In this document: positions 24,200-31,591 of the stretch, piece after piece
Position numbering within the stretch: position 1 is the stretch's first letter
Layout of the letters: each line of letters starts with the position of its first letter
Notes under the pieces: model-generated
The model's input: the letters and a program-made list of their open reading frames with translations, nothing else
What the model was told of the DNA's origin: nothing
Databases searched by the model: none
Assembly: GCA_002412715.1 (NCBI GenBank)
Contig: DHVP01000006.1
Span: 178,976 to 242,233, forward strand
Direction: 5' to 3'
Length of the DNA: 63,258 bases
Origin: Deltaproteobacteria bacterium UBA5205
GTDB lineage: Bacteria > Desulfobacterota > Syntrophorhabdia > Syntrophorhabdales > Syntrophorhabdaceae
Translations under genes and position numbers: made by a program

Positions 24200-25294
24200 A
24201 TGTCCAGATTTGTACAGATTTTTGCGACACGGTGGGGAATAATTGCAGTGGGAGCTTTTATCGGTATTTTCGCTCAACTTCTGCAAAAGTGGGGCAATCC
24301 CGCGAACATGGGCATCTGCGTGGCCTGTTTCGAGAGGGACATGTCAGGCGCCCTGGGGCTCCATCGCGCCGCTATCGTTCAATACATGCGGCCCGAAATC
24401 ATCGGTTTTGTCCTGGGCTCGCTGATCGCCGCCTATGCCTTCAAGGAATTCCGCGCGCGGGCAGGGTCGGCCCCCATTGTCCGTTTCATTCTCGGAGCCT
24501 TTGCCATGATCGGAGCCCTGGTCTTTCTAGGATGCCCATGGAGGGCCGCCCTTCGCCTGGCCGGAGGTGACGGGAATGCGATATTCGGACTCCTCGGACT
24601 TATCGGAGGGATTTGGGTAGGCACCCTCTTTCTTAAGGGCGGCTACAACCTTGGACGTTCGCAGACCACTCACACATCGGTGGGGTGGCTGCTGCCCCTG
24701 ACGATGCTCGGTTTTCTTGTTCTCATGTTCGTCTTTCCACGGGTGGAGGGGCAGGACAAAAGCGGCGTCCTGTTCTACAGTCTGAAAGGCCCCGGTTCCA
24801 TGCACGCCGCTGTCTTGTTATCACTGGTGATAGGTCTCGTCATCGGATTCCTGGCTCAGCGAAGCAGGTTCTGCACCATGGGAGCCATCCGGGACTTCAT
24901 TCTTTTCAGACAGACTCATCTTCTATCGGGGTTTGTCGCGCTTGTTGTGTTTGCCTTCCTGACAAACCTCGTCCTCAAGCAATTCCACCCCGGCTTTGCA
25001 AACCAACCCGTTGCACATACGATGGCCCTGTGGAATTTCGGTGGCATGGTCCTGGCAGGGCTGGCGTTTGCCCTGGGGGGTGGCTGTCCGGGACGGCAGC
25101 TTTTTCTCGCCGGTGAGGGTGACGGCGACGCGGCGGTCTTCGTTCTGGGGATGATTGTCGGTGCCGGCTTTGGGCACAACTTCGGCCTGGCAAGTTCCCC
25201 TCAGGGTGTGGGCCCTCACGGCATCGCCGCCGTGATCACAGGTCTTCTGGTTTGCCTCTTCATCGGGTTCACCATGAAACAGAAAACTGCCTGA
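24200..25294 (+). CDS. yedE: YedE-type (putative selenium/sulfur) membrane transporter
   Basis: A 364-residue membrane protein of the YeeE/YedE family with about nine or ten hydrophobic segments. Conserved cysteine-glycine motifs are GICVACFERD near residue 37, FLGCPWRAALRLAGGDG near 111, RSRFCTMGAIRDF near 222 and the C-terminal LGGGCPGRQLFLAGEGDGDA near 300. Family members import thiosulfate or are linked to selenium metabolism; the TusA-like gene just downstream fits the selenium-type YedE/YedF pair. An AAGGAGAG site precedes the ATG. Its promoter carries the same palindrome as the DUF134 gene 1.8 kb away, which suggests shared control. Confidence 0.85.
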   Translation: MSRFVQIFATRWGIIAVGAFIGIFAQLLQKWGNPANMGICVACFERDMSGALGLHRAAIVQYMRPEIIGFVLGSLIAAYAFKEFRARAGSAPIVRFILGAFAMIGALVFLGCPWRAALRLAGGDGNAIFGLLGLIGGIWVGTLFLKGGYNLGRSQTTHTSVGWLLPLTMLGFLVLMFVFPRVEGQDKSGVLFYSLKGPGSMHAAVLLSLVIGLVIGFLAQRSRFCTMGAIRDFILFRQTHLLSGFVALVVFAFLTNLVLKQFHPGFANQPVAHTMALWNFGGMVLAGLAFALGGGCPGRQLFLAGEGDGDAAVFVLGMIVGAGFGHNFGLASSPQGVGPHGIAAVITGLLVCLFIGFTMKQKTA

Positions 25295-25310
25295 ACAAGG
25301 AGGAATGATA

Positions 25311-25529
25311 ATGAGTGCTGTCGTCGATGCAAAAGGACTTTCGTGCCCGCAGCCGGTTATTTTGACCTTGAACGAGATCAATAAGGCCCGGAAAGGTGAG
25401 ATAATCGTCCTCGTGGATACCGTCACTTCAAAGGAGAACGTCTCCCGTGCGGCAATCGCCCGGGGATGGACTCTCAAGAATGTTGAGGAAGAAGGCGAGA
25501 CTTTCCGTATCACCATTGCAAAAGACTGA
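25311..25529 (+). CDS. TusA-like sulfur/selenium carrier protein
   Basis: A 72-residue TusA/SirA-fold protein. The CPxP motif with the active cysteine is in KGLSCPQPV near residues 8-16. The preceding ATG at 25305 is too near the AAGGAGG site (25297-25303), so the ATG at 25311 is chosen. Such proteins pass persulfide (or selenide) between enzymes in the cytosol. It looks like the N-terminal half of YedF without the C-terminal DsrE-like domain. It follows yedE by 16 bases and is surely in the same operon. Confidence 0.88.
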   Translation: MSAVVDAKGLSCPQPVILTLNEINKARKGEIIVLVDTVTSKENVSRAAIARGWTLKNVEEEGETFRITIAKD

Positions 25530-25725
25530 AGGATCAAGTACGGTTCGCTGAAGGTAGATTACATGAACCCCACACCCCTCGGGGTGGAGCTCGTGGCACG
25601 GGGAAAGGCAAGGAAGGTCGGCAACGCAAGATTGTCGTGAAGATCCAGGTCATTGCGACACGAAAGTTATGCGCCCGCAGCGAGGTGGCTGCCGTCAGGT
25701 GCCCGGCGCAATCAAAATGGCCCCC

Positions 25726-25804
25726 GTCGTCCCTCAGTTCTCCGCAGGTCCTGTCGAAGAGGTCTTTCATGGCGCCAGCCATCGGCATCCACCTGCAAAA
25801 CAAC
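25726..25804 (-). pseudogene. Remnant of a flavodoxin/FMN-reductase-like gene
   Basis: On the minus strand the segment codes for MAGAMKDLFDRTCGELRDD, which closely matches residues of the intact flavodoxin-like protein at 47015 (MAGAMKDLFDRTYEELKDD). The bases just before it match too, but in a shifted frame (GTTGTTTTGCAGG against GTCGTTTTCTGTTCG). The rest of the gene is gone. The surrounding 25530-25920 stretch has no intact gene and appears to be decaying coding DNA. Confidence 0.6.
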
Positions 25805-25920
25805 ATACATGAACCATGACGTGTTGCGCACTCTCTCCCGCCGACGGTTTACAGTGAAAATGGGTCTTTTCACAAAGCCTCTGTACCGGTGAGCCGGTTG
25901 AAACTATTTTTTTATTCCCC

Positions 25921-25951
25921 TTGACAAGAACTCATTCTGAATATATATTCA
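25921..25951 (+). promoter_or_regulatory. Sigma-70 promoter of the DUF134-NifX gene with 14-bp operator palindrome
   Basis: TTGACA (25921-25926), a 17-base spacer and TATATT (25944-25949) make a near-consensus promoter. A perfect palindrome TGAATATATATTCA (25938-25951) covers the -10 box, the typical place of a repressor site. Its core is repeated at yedE (24147-24158). The product of the gene has a helix-turn-helix domain, so it may regulate itself. Confidence 0.7.
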
Positions 25952-25989
25952 TTATATACTAAATATATTTCCGAGGAAGCAAGCACAGA

Positions 25990-26763
25990 ATGCCACGGCC
26001 AACATGCAGAAAACGGATAGGATTTCAACCAAAGGCGGTGTTCTTTAAACCAGCCGGAATTCCCCTGGGGGTCGTTCTGGAAGTCGTGATCGGTCAGGAT
26101 GAGGTAGAGGCAATGCGTCTAAAGAACCTCCTCGGGTTCCCCCAGGAGGAGGCCGCGAACCTGATGGGTGTTTCCCAACCAACTTTTCATCGCCTTATCA
26201 ACGCGGCTCATCAAAAGATCACTGATGTCATAATCAACGGCAAAGCCCTCAGAATAGAAGGGGGCAACGTAACCATGCATGAAGAGATGGCCGGACCGTG
26301 CCGCTGGAAAAAACATTGGGGACAGGGGAAGGGGTGTGCTTCCGCGGAAACCGCTGCAATGTCGCAAATGGAAAAGAAAAAACCCGTACAAGGAGGAATT
26401 CCCATGAAAATAGCTATAACGAGTGCCGATGGCACACTTGACGGAATGGTAGACGAACGTTTCGGCAGGTCAAAAAAGATTGTTGTCGTCGATGCACAGA
26501 CAAACAGCCAGGAAACCGTCGATAACCTGCCAAACATGAACGCCGCTCAGGGCGCAGGAATCCAGACCGCTCAGAATGTCATTCAGTCCGGGGCACAGGC
26601 TGTTATAAGCGGTCATCTGGGGCCGAACGCGTTTCGTGTTCTCGCGGCGGCCGGCGTCGAAGTGTTCACCGCGTCCGCCATGACCGTTCGTGAAGCCCTG
26701 GAAGCACACAAGGACGGAAAGCTTTCCAGACTCGCAGGGGCCGACGTCGAAGGTCACTGGTAA
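25990..26763 (+). CDS. DUF134 DNA-binding domain fused to NifX/ORP-type domain
   Basis: A 257-residue fusion. Residues 1-95 are a DUF134 (UPF0251) domain, a sigma-70-region-4-like helix-turn-helix (LLGFPQEEAANLMGVSQPTF). A Ser/Lys-rich linker follows, then from Met139 a NifX-type domain (DERFGRSKKIVVVD, 'GAQAVISGHLGPNAFRVLAAAGVEVF'). The junction retains AAGGAGG (26390-26396) seven bases before the in-frame ATG at 26404, so the NifX part may also be made alone. At 36475-37151 the same two modules are separate overlapping genes. A cluster-responsive regulator is a reasonable inference. Confidence 0.88.
   Translation: MPRPTCRKRIGFQPKAVFFKPAGIPLGVVLEVVIGQDEVEAMRLKNLLGFPQEEAANLMGVSQPTFHRLINAAHQKITDVIINGKALRIEGGNVTMHEEMAGPCRWKKHWGQGKGCASAETAAMSQMEKKKPVQGGIPMKIAITSADGTLDGMVDERFGRSKKIVVVDAQTNSQETVDNLPNMNAAQGAGIQTAQNVIQSGAQAVISGHLGPNAFRVLAAAGVEVFTASAMTVREALEAHKDGKLSRLAGADVEGHW
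26390..26406 (+). promoter_or_regulatory. Internal Shine-Dalgarno and ATG inside the DUF134-NifX gene
   Basis: AAGGAGG (26390-26396) and ATG (26404-26406), seven bases apart, sit exactly at the start of the NifX domain and in the same frame as the upstream DUF134 domain. The spacing is optimal for initiation. Confidence 0.6.
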
Positions 26764-26784
26764 AAGTAAAAGGAGGCATATATC

Positions 26785-27045
26785 ATGCCGGGCAAAAACA
26801 GAACAGGTCAATCGGGAACAGGGCCAGCCACCGGCAAGGGCGGCGGTCAGGGCGGCCGTATGGGCCGCGGTGGCAGCGGAAACCAATCCGGTGCCGGAAG
26901 AGGCAGGATGGGAGGCCAGGGTCTCGGCGCCGGCGGCGAATGCCAGTGTCCGAATTGCGGGACAAGAACGCCGCATACCCGCGGGGTACCCTGCTTTGAA
27001 CAGATCTGTCCGCAATGCGGGTCAAAAATGGTGAGGGCATCGTGA
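26785..27045 (+). CDS. Small Gly-rich protein with C-terminal zinc ribbon
   Basis: An 86-residue protein. The first 50 residues are Gly/Arg/Gln-rich and disordered (GKGGGQGGRMGRGGSGNQSG). The C-terminal part has CPNCG and CPQCG 24 residues apart, plus two more cysteines, a zinc-ribbon layout. A paralogue is at 31349. Both are found directly before an ATPase or transporter gene whose GTG start overlaps their stop in the same nine bases, GCATCGTGA. An AAAGGAGG site precedes the ATG. Role unknown; a cluster or partner docking protein is possible. Confidence 0.75.
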   Translation: MPGKNRTGQSGTGPATGKGGGQGGRMGRGGSGNQSGAGRGRMGGQGLGAGGECQCPNCGTRTPHTRGVPCFEQICPQCGSKMVRAS

Positions 27046-27938
27046 TAGATCTGACAGGGATGAACATCGCAATGGCAAGCGGAAAGGGCGGGACGGGCAA
27101 AACAACTGTCGCGGTCAATTTTGCCTGGTTCCTTGCCTACGCCGGGCAAAGGGTACAGTACCTGGATTGCGACGTGGAAGAACCCAATGGCCATATCTTC
27201 ATCAAACCTTCCATCCGTGCATCGTCGGCTTCACGGGTCATGGTTCCCGTGGTGGACCAGGAAAAATGCACCTCCTGCGGGGAATGCGGGGCAAAATGCC
27301 AGTTTCACGCCATCGTCAACCTTCCCGGGGACACGCTCATTTTTCCGGGTCTGTGCCACAGCTGCGGTCTGTGCGGCGCTGTTTGCCCCACGGGGGCCAT
27401 CACCGAAGGAACCCGGGATGTGGGTATTATTGAGCAAGGAAGAGGGGTAAGAGAAATAGAGTTCACCCACGGCATTTTGAATGTTGGCGAGGCCATGGCG
27501 GTACCCCTCATCAAAAAGGTGAAAATGGAGCGGAAGGACCAGTTCATAAATATCGTTGATGCGCCGCCGGGGACCTCGTGTCCCGTCGTAGCAACCCTCA
27601 ACGGTTCCGATGCGGTCATCATGGTGACAGAGCCAACCCCCTTTGGCCTGCACGACCTCAAGATCGCCATCGATGTGGCGAGACTGCTCAATATTCCTAC
27701 GGGCGTCGTTATCAACAGGGACCAGGGAGGGTATCCGCCTTTGAGCGACTACCTCGAGACGAGCCACATACCGGTCCTTGCCGTGATCCCTGAAGACGCG
27801 GAAATCGCACGCCACTATTCCCGGGGCGACATCATTCTCGAATCGCTTCCCAACTACATCGACACCTACCTTTCTCTTGCGACGAACCTGGAAAAACTCC
27901 TGGGTCCTGTCAGCAACTCTCGCGTCAGGAGGGCTTGA
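27042..27938 (+). CDS. MinD/ParA-type ATPase with inserted 2x[4Fe-4S] ferredoxin domain (first)
   Basis: About 298 residues from the GTG at 27042, which overlaps the preceding stop; an ATG at 27060 (MNIAMASGKGG) is an alternative. The P-loop is SGKGGTGKT near residues 12-20. A ferredoxin insert at about 75-130 has two CxxCxxCxxxC sites (CTSCGECGAKC and CHSCGLCGAVC). The second half holds 'VDAPPGTSCPV' and switch residues of the MinD fold. In Desulfovibrio two such ATPases belong to the orange-protein complex; here they are also paired, four bases apart. Likely to drive cluster assembly or delivery with ATP. Confidence 0.88.
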   Translation: MIDLTGMNIAMASGKGGTGKTTVAVNFAWFLAYAGQRVQYLDCDVEEPNGHIFIKPSIRASSASRVMVPVVDQEKCTSCGECGAKCQFHAIVNLPGDTLIFPGLCHSCGLCGAVCPTGAITEGTRDVGIIEQGRGVREIEFTHGILNVGEAMAVPLIKKVKMERKDQFINIVDAPPGTSCPVVATLNGSDAVIMVTEPTPFGLHDLKIAIDVARLLNIPTGVVINRDQGGYPPLSDYLETSHIPVLAVIPEDAEIARHYSRGDIILESLPNYIDTYLSLATNLEKLLGPVSNSRVRRA

Positions 27939-27941
27939 GTC

Positions 27942-28814
27942 ATGAAAGAGATCGTCGTGGTAAGCGGAAAAGGTGGAACGGGCAAAACGTCAGTGGTGGC
28001 TTCGCTGGCCTGCCTCATTGAGAACAAGGCCATGGTCGACTGCGATGTCGATGCTGCAAACCTTTCCCTTGTCCTCTCCCCCCGTGTCATCGAGGAAAAG
28101 GACTTTACGGCCGGCAAAAAGGCACGGATCATCGAGGAAAAATGCACCCGGTGCGGCATATGCCGGGACATGTGCCGTTTTGGCGCCATTTCTCAAGACT
28201 TTATCGTTGATCCTTTCTCCTGCGAGGGCTGCGGGGCCTGTTTCTTTTTCTGTCCCGCCTCAGCCGTAGAATTTGAGACAGGGCTGGCCGGGCTGTGCTA
28301 CATATGCGACACACCGTCGGGTGATCCCTTTGTATACGCCGAGCTCTTTCCCGGCGAGGAGAATTCCGGCAAACTCGTCGCCATGGTGAGAACCGAAGGA
28401 AAGGAGCGGGCGCAACAGGCCGGCCTCTCGCGCATCCTCATTGACGGCCCGCCCGGGATAGGATGCCCCGTCATCTCTTCAATAACCGGGACCTCGCTTG
28501 CGCTGATAGTCACTGAACCAACCGCCTCGGGTATCCACGATCTTGAACGGATCGTCCAGCTGGCACGTCACTTTGAGATTCCCTCCGCGGTGATAGTTAA
28601 CAAAAGCGATATCAACCAGGTTTGTACGGATTCCATAGAGAAATACTGTCTTCAAAACAACATCCCTCTTCTGGGCCGCCTCCCTTACGAGAAAATGGTC
28701 TCAGCGGCCCAGCGCCAGGGCAAATCCATCGTCGAATATGCACCCGACCTTCCGGTGAGCAAAGCAATACGCGATATATCAGAACGTATCATATCAATAT
28801 ACAAGGAGCAATGA
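27942..28814 (+). CDS. MinD/ParA-type ATPase with inserted 2x[4Fe-4S] ferredoxin domain (second)
   Basis: A 290-residue relative of the gene before it. The P-loop VSGKGGTGKTS is at residues 7-17. The ferredoxin insert has CTRCGICRDMC and CEGCGACFFFC near 66-100, and 'IDGPPGIGCPV' corresponds to the Walker B region. Pairs of these proteins form complexes in which electrons could pass through four 4Fe-4S clusters while ATP is split. Its stop codon lies two bases before the Mrp-NifX start, and its ribosome site for that gene (AAGGAG) is inside its own last codons, so it is tightly coupled to the next gene. Confidence 0.88.
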   Translation: MKEIVVVSGKGGTGKTSVVASLACLIENKAMVDCDVDAANLSLVLSPRVIEEKDFTAGKKARIIEEKCTRCGICRDMCRFGAISQDFIVDPFSCEGCGACFFFCPASAVEFETGLAGLCYICDTPSGDPFVYAELFPGEENSGKLVAMVRTEGKERAQQAGLSRILIDGPPGIGCPVISSITGTSLALIVTEPTASGIHDLERIVQLARHFEIPSAVIVNKSDINQVCTDSIEKYCLQNNIPLLGRLPYEKMVSAAQRQGKSIVEYAPDLPVSKAIRDISERIISIYKEQ

Positions 28815-28816
28815 TC

Positions 28817-30091
28817 ATGACAGAGTGTGGACAAACAACACAGAACAAGGAAATGGACGACCTTTTCCTTCAGGAGCGCTTGAGCAGGATAGGCCGGACG
28901 CTGATGGTCCTTTCCGGCAAGGGCGGCGTGGGCAAAAGCACGGTCGCGGTGAATCTCGCCCTGAGCCTCGCCGCACGGGGCCAGAGGGTGGGTCTTCTGG
29001 ACGTCGATATCCATGGCCCCAGCATACCGAAAATGCTCGGGTTGAACGGGATGAAGCTCGGCGTCTCGGGTAATGAGATCATTCCCATGGAGTACTTTGG
29101 AAAACTTCACGTCGTTTCCATGGGGCTTCTCATCGAACACGACGACCAGCCCGTCGTCTGGAGAGGACCTCTCAAGTACAACGTCATCAAGGAATTCCTC
29201 CAGAACGTCATGTGGGGAAACCTCGACTATCTCGTCATCGACGCCCCTCCCGGGACGGGAGACGAACCGCTCTCCGTCGGGCAGCTTATCAAGGAGCGCG
29301 CCAGCGCGGTTATTGTCACGACACCACAGCAGGTCGCGACGATCGACGTGGCGAAATGCGTCACCTTCTGCAACCAGCTTGAACTGCCCGTGGCCGGCAT
29401 CATCGAGAACATGAGCGGATTCATCTGCCCTCACTGCGGCAAAGAGGTGGACATCTTCTCCAAAGGCGGCGGTAAGGAACTTGCCTCCCGGATGGGGGTA
29501 CCATTTTTAGGCGCAGTTCCTCTCGATCCCGACATCGTCAAGAGCGGGGACAGCGGACAACCCTACGTACTCACGTACACCAACACGGAAAGTGCCAAAC
29601 GTTTCGACGAAATCGTGGAAAAGATCACCGCCGAACATTCATCAGGCAATACAGATATCCCCCGGCCCCCGGCAACACAGGATAATGCAAACACCTCTGT
29701 CATACCACCCTCCAGTGGCGTGGGCCAGGGGGATATCTCTTCTCAAGGAGGAATCATGAAATTCGCCGTACCAACAAACGAAGGTAAACTCTGTATGCAC
29801 TTCGGCCACTGCGAGGCCTTCGCGCTTATCGATACCGATTCGCAAGGCAAGATCGTAAACGAAGCGTATGTAACACCGCCGCCCCATGAACCGGGCCTTC
29901 TGCCCCCATGGCTTGCACAGCAGGGCGTCAACTGCATCATAGCCGGAGGCATGGGGAGCCGGGCGCAGCAGCTTTTCGCCGAGCAAGGCGTCAAAGTTGT
30001 CACCGGTGCACAAGAGGGAGAACCCCGCGCGGCTGTGGAGAATTTTCTAAAAGGAACGCTCGTCACCGGCGCGAATACCTGCGACCATTAG
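28817..30091 (+). CDS. Mrp ATPase fused to NifX/ORP-type domain (MrpORP)
   Basis: A 424-residue fusion. Residues 1-275 are an Mrp/NBP35 ATPase (P-loop GKGGVGKS near 34-41, CPHC near 205). A Ser/Pro/Asn-rich linker follows. From Met314 there is a NifX-type domain (HFGHCEAFALID, 'GVNCIIAGGMGSRAQQL'). It matches MrpORP of Desulfovibrio, where the Mrp part binds a 4Fe-4S cluster and the ORP part can hold a molybdenum-copper cluster. The start at 28817 has AAGGAG eight bases upstream. At the junction AAGGAGG (29745-29751) precedes the in-frame ATG at 29756. The ATPase half is duplicated at 17565. Confidence 0.92.
   Translation: MTECGQTTQNKEMDDLFLQERLSRIGRTLMVLSGKGGVGKSTVAVNLALSLAARGQRVGLLDVDIHGPSIPKMLGLNGMKLGVSGNEIIPMEYFGKLHVVSMGLLIEHDDQPVVWRGPLKYNVIKEFLQNVMWGNLDYLVIDAPPGTGDEPLSVGQLIKERASAVIVTTPQQVATIDVAKCVTFCNQLELPVAGIIENMSGFICPHCGKEVDIFSKGGGKELASRMGVPFLGAVPLDPDIVKSGDSGQPYVLTYTNTESAKRFDEIVEKITAEHSSGNTDIPRPPATQDNANTSVIPPSSGVGQGDISSQGGIMKFAVPTNEGKLCMHFGHCEAFALIDTDSQGKIVNEAYVTPPPHEPGLLPPWLAQQGVNCIIAGGMGSRAQQLFAEQGVKVVTGAQEGEPRAAVENFLKGTLVTGANTCDH
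29745..29758 (+). promoter_or_regulatory. Internal Shine-Dalgarno and ATG inside the Mrp-NifX gene
   Basis: AAGGAGG (29745-29751) lies four bases before an in-frame ATG (29756-29758) that is the natural first codon of the NifX domain. Same layout as inside the DUF134-NifX gene at 26390. Confidence 0.55.
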
Positions 30092-30114
30092 AAACGTAAC
30101 GGGCCGAACAAACG

Positions 30115-30153
30115 GCATGGAGCGGATGACCGAATCGGTCATTCGCTCCATGC
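30115..30153. repeat. 39-base near-perfect palindrome over the start of the DUF364 gene
   Basis: GCATGGAGCGGATGACCGA (30115-30133), one central A, and TCGGTCATTCGCTCCATGC (30135-30153) pair along 19 positions with a single G-T. It lies 24 bases after the Mrp-NifX stop and contains both candidate start codons of the DUF364 gene (30117, 30126). In RNA it would hide them in a very stable hairpin. Its outer arms match the inverted repeat after the first mrp gene (18439-18473). Confidence 0.8.
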
Positions 30154-30911
30154 AAGATCAGGTCATTGCCATGAGGATACTGCAGGACATCATATCTTCG
30201 ATTACTATCGATGCTCCCGTGCTGGACGTTACCAGGGGAATATACTGGACAGCGGTAGTAAGCAGACACTGCGGTCTGGCGTCGACGATGATCTATGACT
30301 GCAAAATTGAAGAGGGCAAGGAACCTTCCCGGAGACCGTACCTGCAGATGAGCGCGGCAGCACTCGCCAGGGGGGTATTATCGGACAGCACCGCAGATTC
30401 TTCAGTGGGACTCGCCGCGATCAATTCCCTGATCGATACAGACACTGAGCGATTCGTCGACCTCAATGCCGCTGATTATCTAGCGCGGCACGGACAGGAC
30501 AGAAACATTGCTGTCATCGGCCATTTCCCTTTTGTCGATGACCTGAAGAAGACGGCCCGAAACCTCTGGGTGATCGAAAGGCGGATGCAGTCCGGCGACC
30601 ATCCCGAAGAGGAAACGGCCGCCCTGCTCAGACAATCGGACATTGTCGCCATCTCCAGCACGACCCTCATCAATCACACCCTTGGCAAGATACTCGAGCT
30701 GTGCCCGACACAGAGCACAAAAATGCTCCTCGGCCCCACAACACCCCTCACAACGGTGTTTTTCGACCACGGTATCGACGTCATATCCGGTTCCATCGTC
30801 ACCGATCGCGATACCGCTCTGACCCACATACGCCAGGGGGCAAACTTCAGGGAACTGAAACGAACGGGCTCCATCAGGCTCGTAACCCTTATAAAAAACC
30901 AGGGAGGCTGA
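30117..30911 (+). CDS. DUF364-family (putative heavy-metal chelation) protein
   Basis: A 264-residue protein of the DUF364 type: 'VLDVTRGIYWTAVVSRHCGLAST' near the N-terminus and 'KMLLGPTTPLTTVFFDHGIDVISG' near residue 205 are family blocks, the latter forming a ligand site in DUF364/DUF4213 proteins. The family is thought to bind metal or metal cofactors and often sits beside Mo/Fe cofactor or transport genes. The start codon is inside the palindrome 30115-30153, with no clear ribosome site (ATG at 30126 is also possible). The end overlaps the ribosome site of the NifU-like gene. Confidence 0.75.
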   Translation: MERMTESVIRSMQDQVIAMRILQDIISSITIDAPVLDVTRGIYWTAVVSRHCGLASTMIYDCKIEEGKEPSRRPYLQMSAAALARGVLSDSTADSSVGLAAINSLIDTDTERFVDLNAADYLARHGQDRNIAVIGHFPFVDDLKKTARNLWVIERRMQSGDHPEEETAALLRQSDIVAISSTTLINHTLGKILELCPTQSTKMLLGPTTPLTTVFFDHGIDVISGSIVTDRDTALTHIRQGANFRELKRTGSIRLVTLIKNQGG

Positions 30912-30919
30912 AACTTTCA

Positions 30920-31309
30920 ATGAACGAATACACTCCAATCGTCATCGATCACTTCAACAACCCCCGCAATGTCGGCATCATAAATGATCACGACGGGGTA
31001 GGTGAGATCGGGGACCCCGATTGCGGCGATTTCCTGCGCGTCTTCATCAAAGTGGAAGACAACATCATCATCGCCGTAAGATACCAGATCAGGGGATGCC
31101 CCGCGTCCATCGCGTGCGCGAGCGTCATGACGGAACTCGCCATCGGCAAAGACCTTGATGAGGCCATGATGATCGATGACATGGACATCGTCAAAGCCCT
31201 GGGAGGTCTCCCGGAATACAAGCTCCATTGCTCAAATCTCGGCGCGACAGGTCTGAAAAAGGCTATCATGAACCATCTTACCCATTACATGTCGGGCATG
31301 AAGGGGTAA
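30920..31309 (+). CDS. NifU/IscU-type iron-sulfur scaffold protein
   Basis: A 129-residue scaffold domain on which Fe-S clusters are built before transfer. All three ligand cysteines are present: C35 in DCGDFLRV, C60 in RGCPASIAC and C104 in LHCSN, with His103 and Asp37. The start at 30920 has GGGAGG upstream. Its place directly after Mrp-NifX and DUF364 suggests that it feeds clusters to them. The paralogue at 11700 has lost C35 and His103. Confidence 0.9.
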   Translation: MNEYTPIVIDHFNNPRNVGIINDHDGVGEIGDPDCGDFLRVFIKVEDNIIIAVRYQIRGCPASIACASVMTELAIGKDLDEAMMIDDMDIVKALGGLPEYKLHCSNLGATGLKKAIMNHLTHYMSGMKG

Positions 31310-31348
31310 AAACGGCATAGATCATAACAACGATCGCGGAGGAAAGAG

Positions 31349-31591
31349 GTGTCATTCGGTTTCAGAGGCAGGCATGGCCGTCGCAGCCGGGGTGGGAAAA
31401 CAATCCCCGGCGGGATAGAAGGCCGCGCCCATAAACCAACCGGTCCTCCCGGGCAATGTATATGTCCGCATTGCGGCATGATAACCGAAAAGGTTCCGGG
31501 ACAGCCCTGTTTTCTGACTCCCTGCCCCCGCTGTCAAGCCATGATGGCGGGACGGTTCCCGGAGGAACGACCGGATCAGACGGCATCGTGA
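31349..31591 (+). CDS. Small basic protein with zinc ribbon
   Basis: An 80-residue paralogue of the gene at 26785. The N-terminal half is Arg/Gly-rich (FRGRHGRRSRGGKTIPGG); the C-terminal half has CICPHCG and, after PGQPCFLTPC, CPRC. The start is a GTG with GGAGG six bases upstream. Its stop overlaps the GTG start of the CDF-NifX gene in the sequence GCATCGTGA, identical to the junction at 27037-27045. Confidence 0.72.
   Translation: MSFGFRGRHGRRSRGGKTIPGGIEGRAHKPTGPPGQCICPHCGMITEKVPGQPCFLTPCPRCQAMMAGRFPEERPDQTAS

Noticed and set aside
24011..24286. A 91-codon minus-strand frame over the yedE promoter
   Set aside because: It overlaps the AT-rich promoter and the start of yedE on the opposite strand, has no ribosome site and no family resemblance.
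28622..28816. An upstream extension of the Mrp-NifX reading frame
   Set aside because: It overlaps the second Fd-ATPase gene in another frame. The ATG at 28817 has the right ribosome-site spacing and gives the same MTECG start as the copy at 17565.
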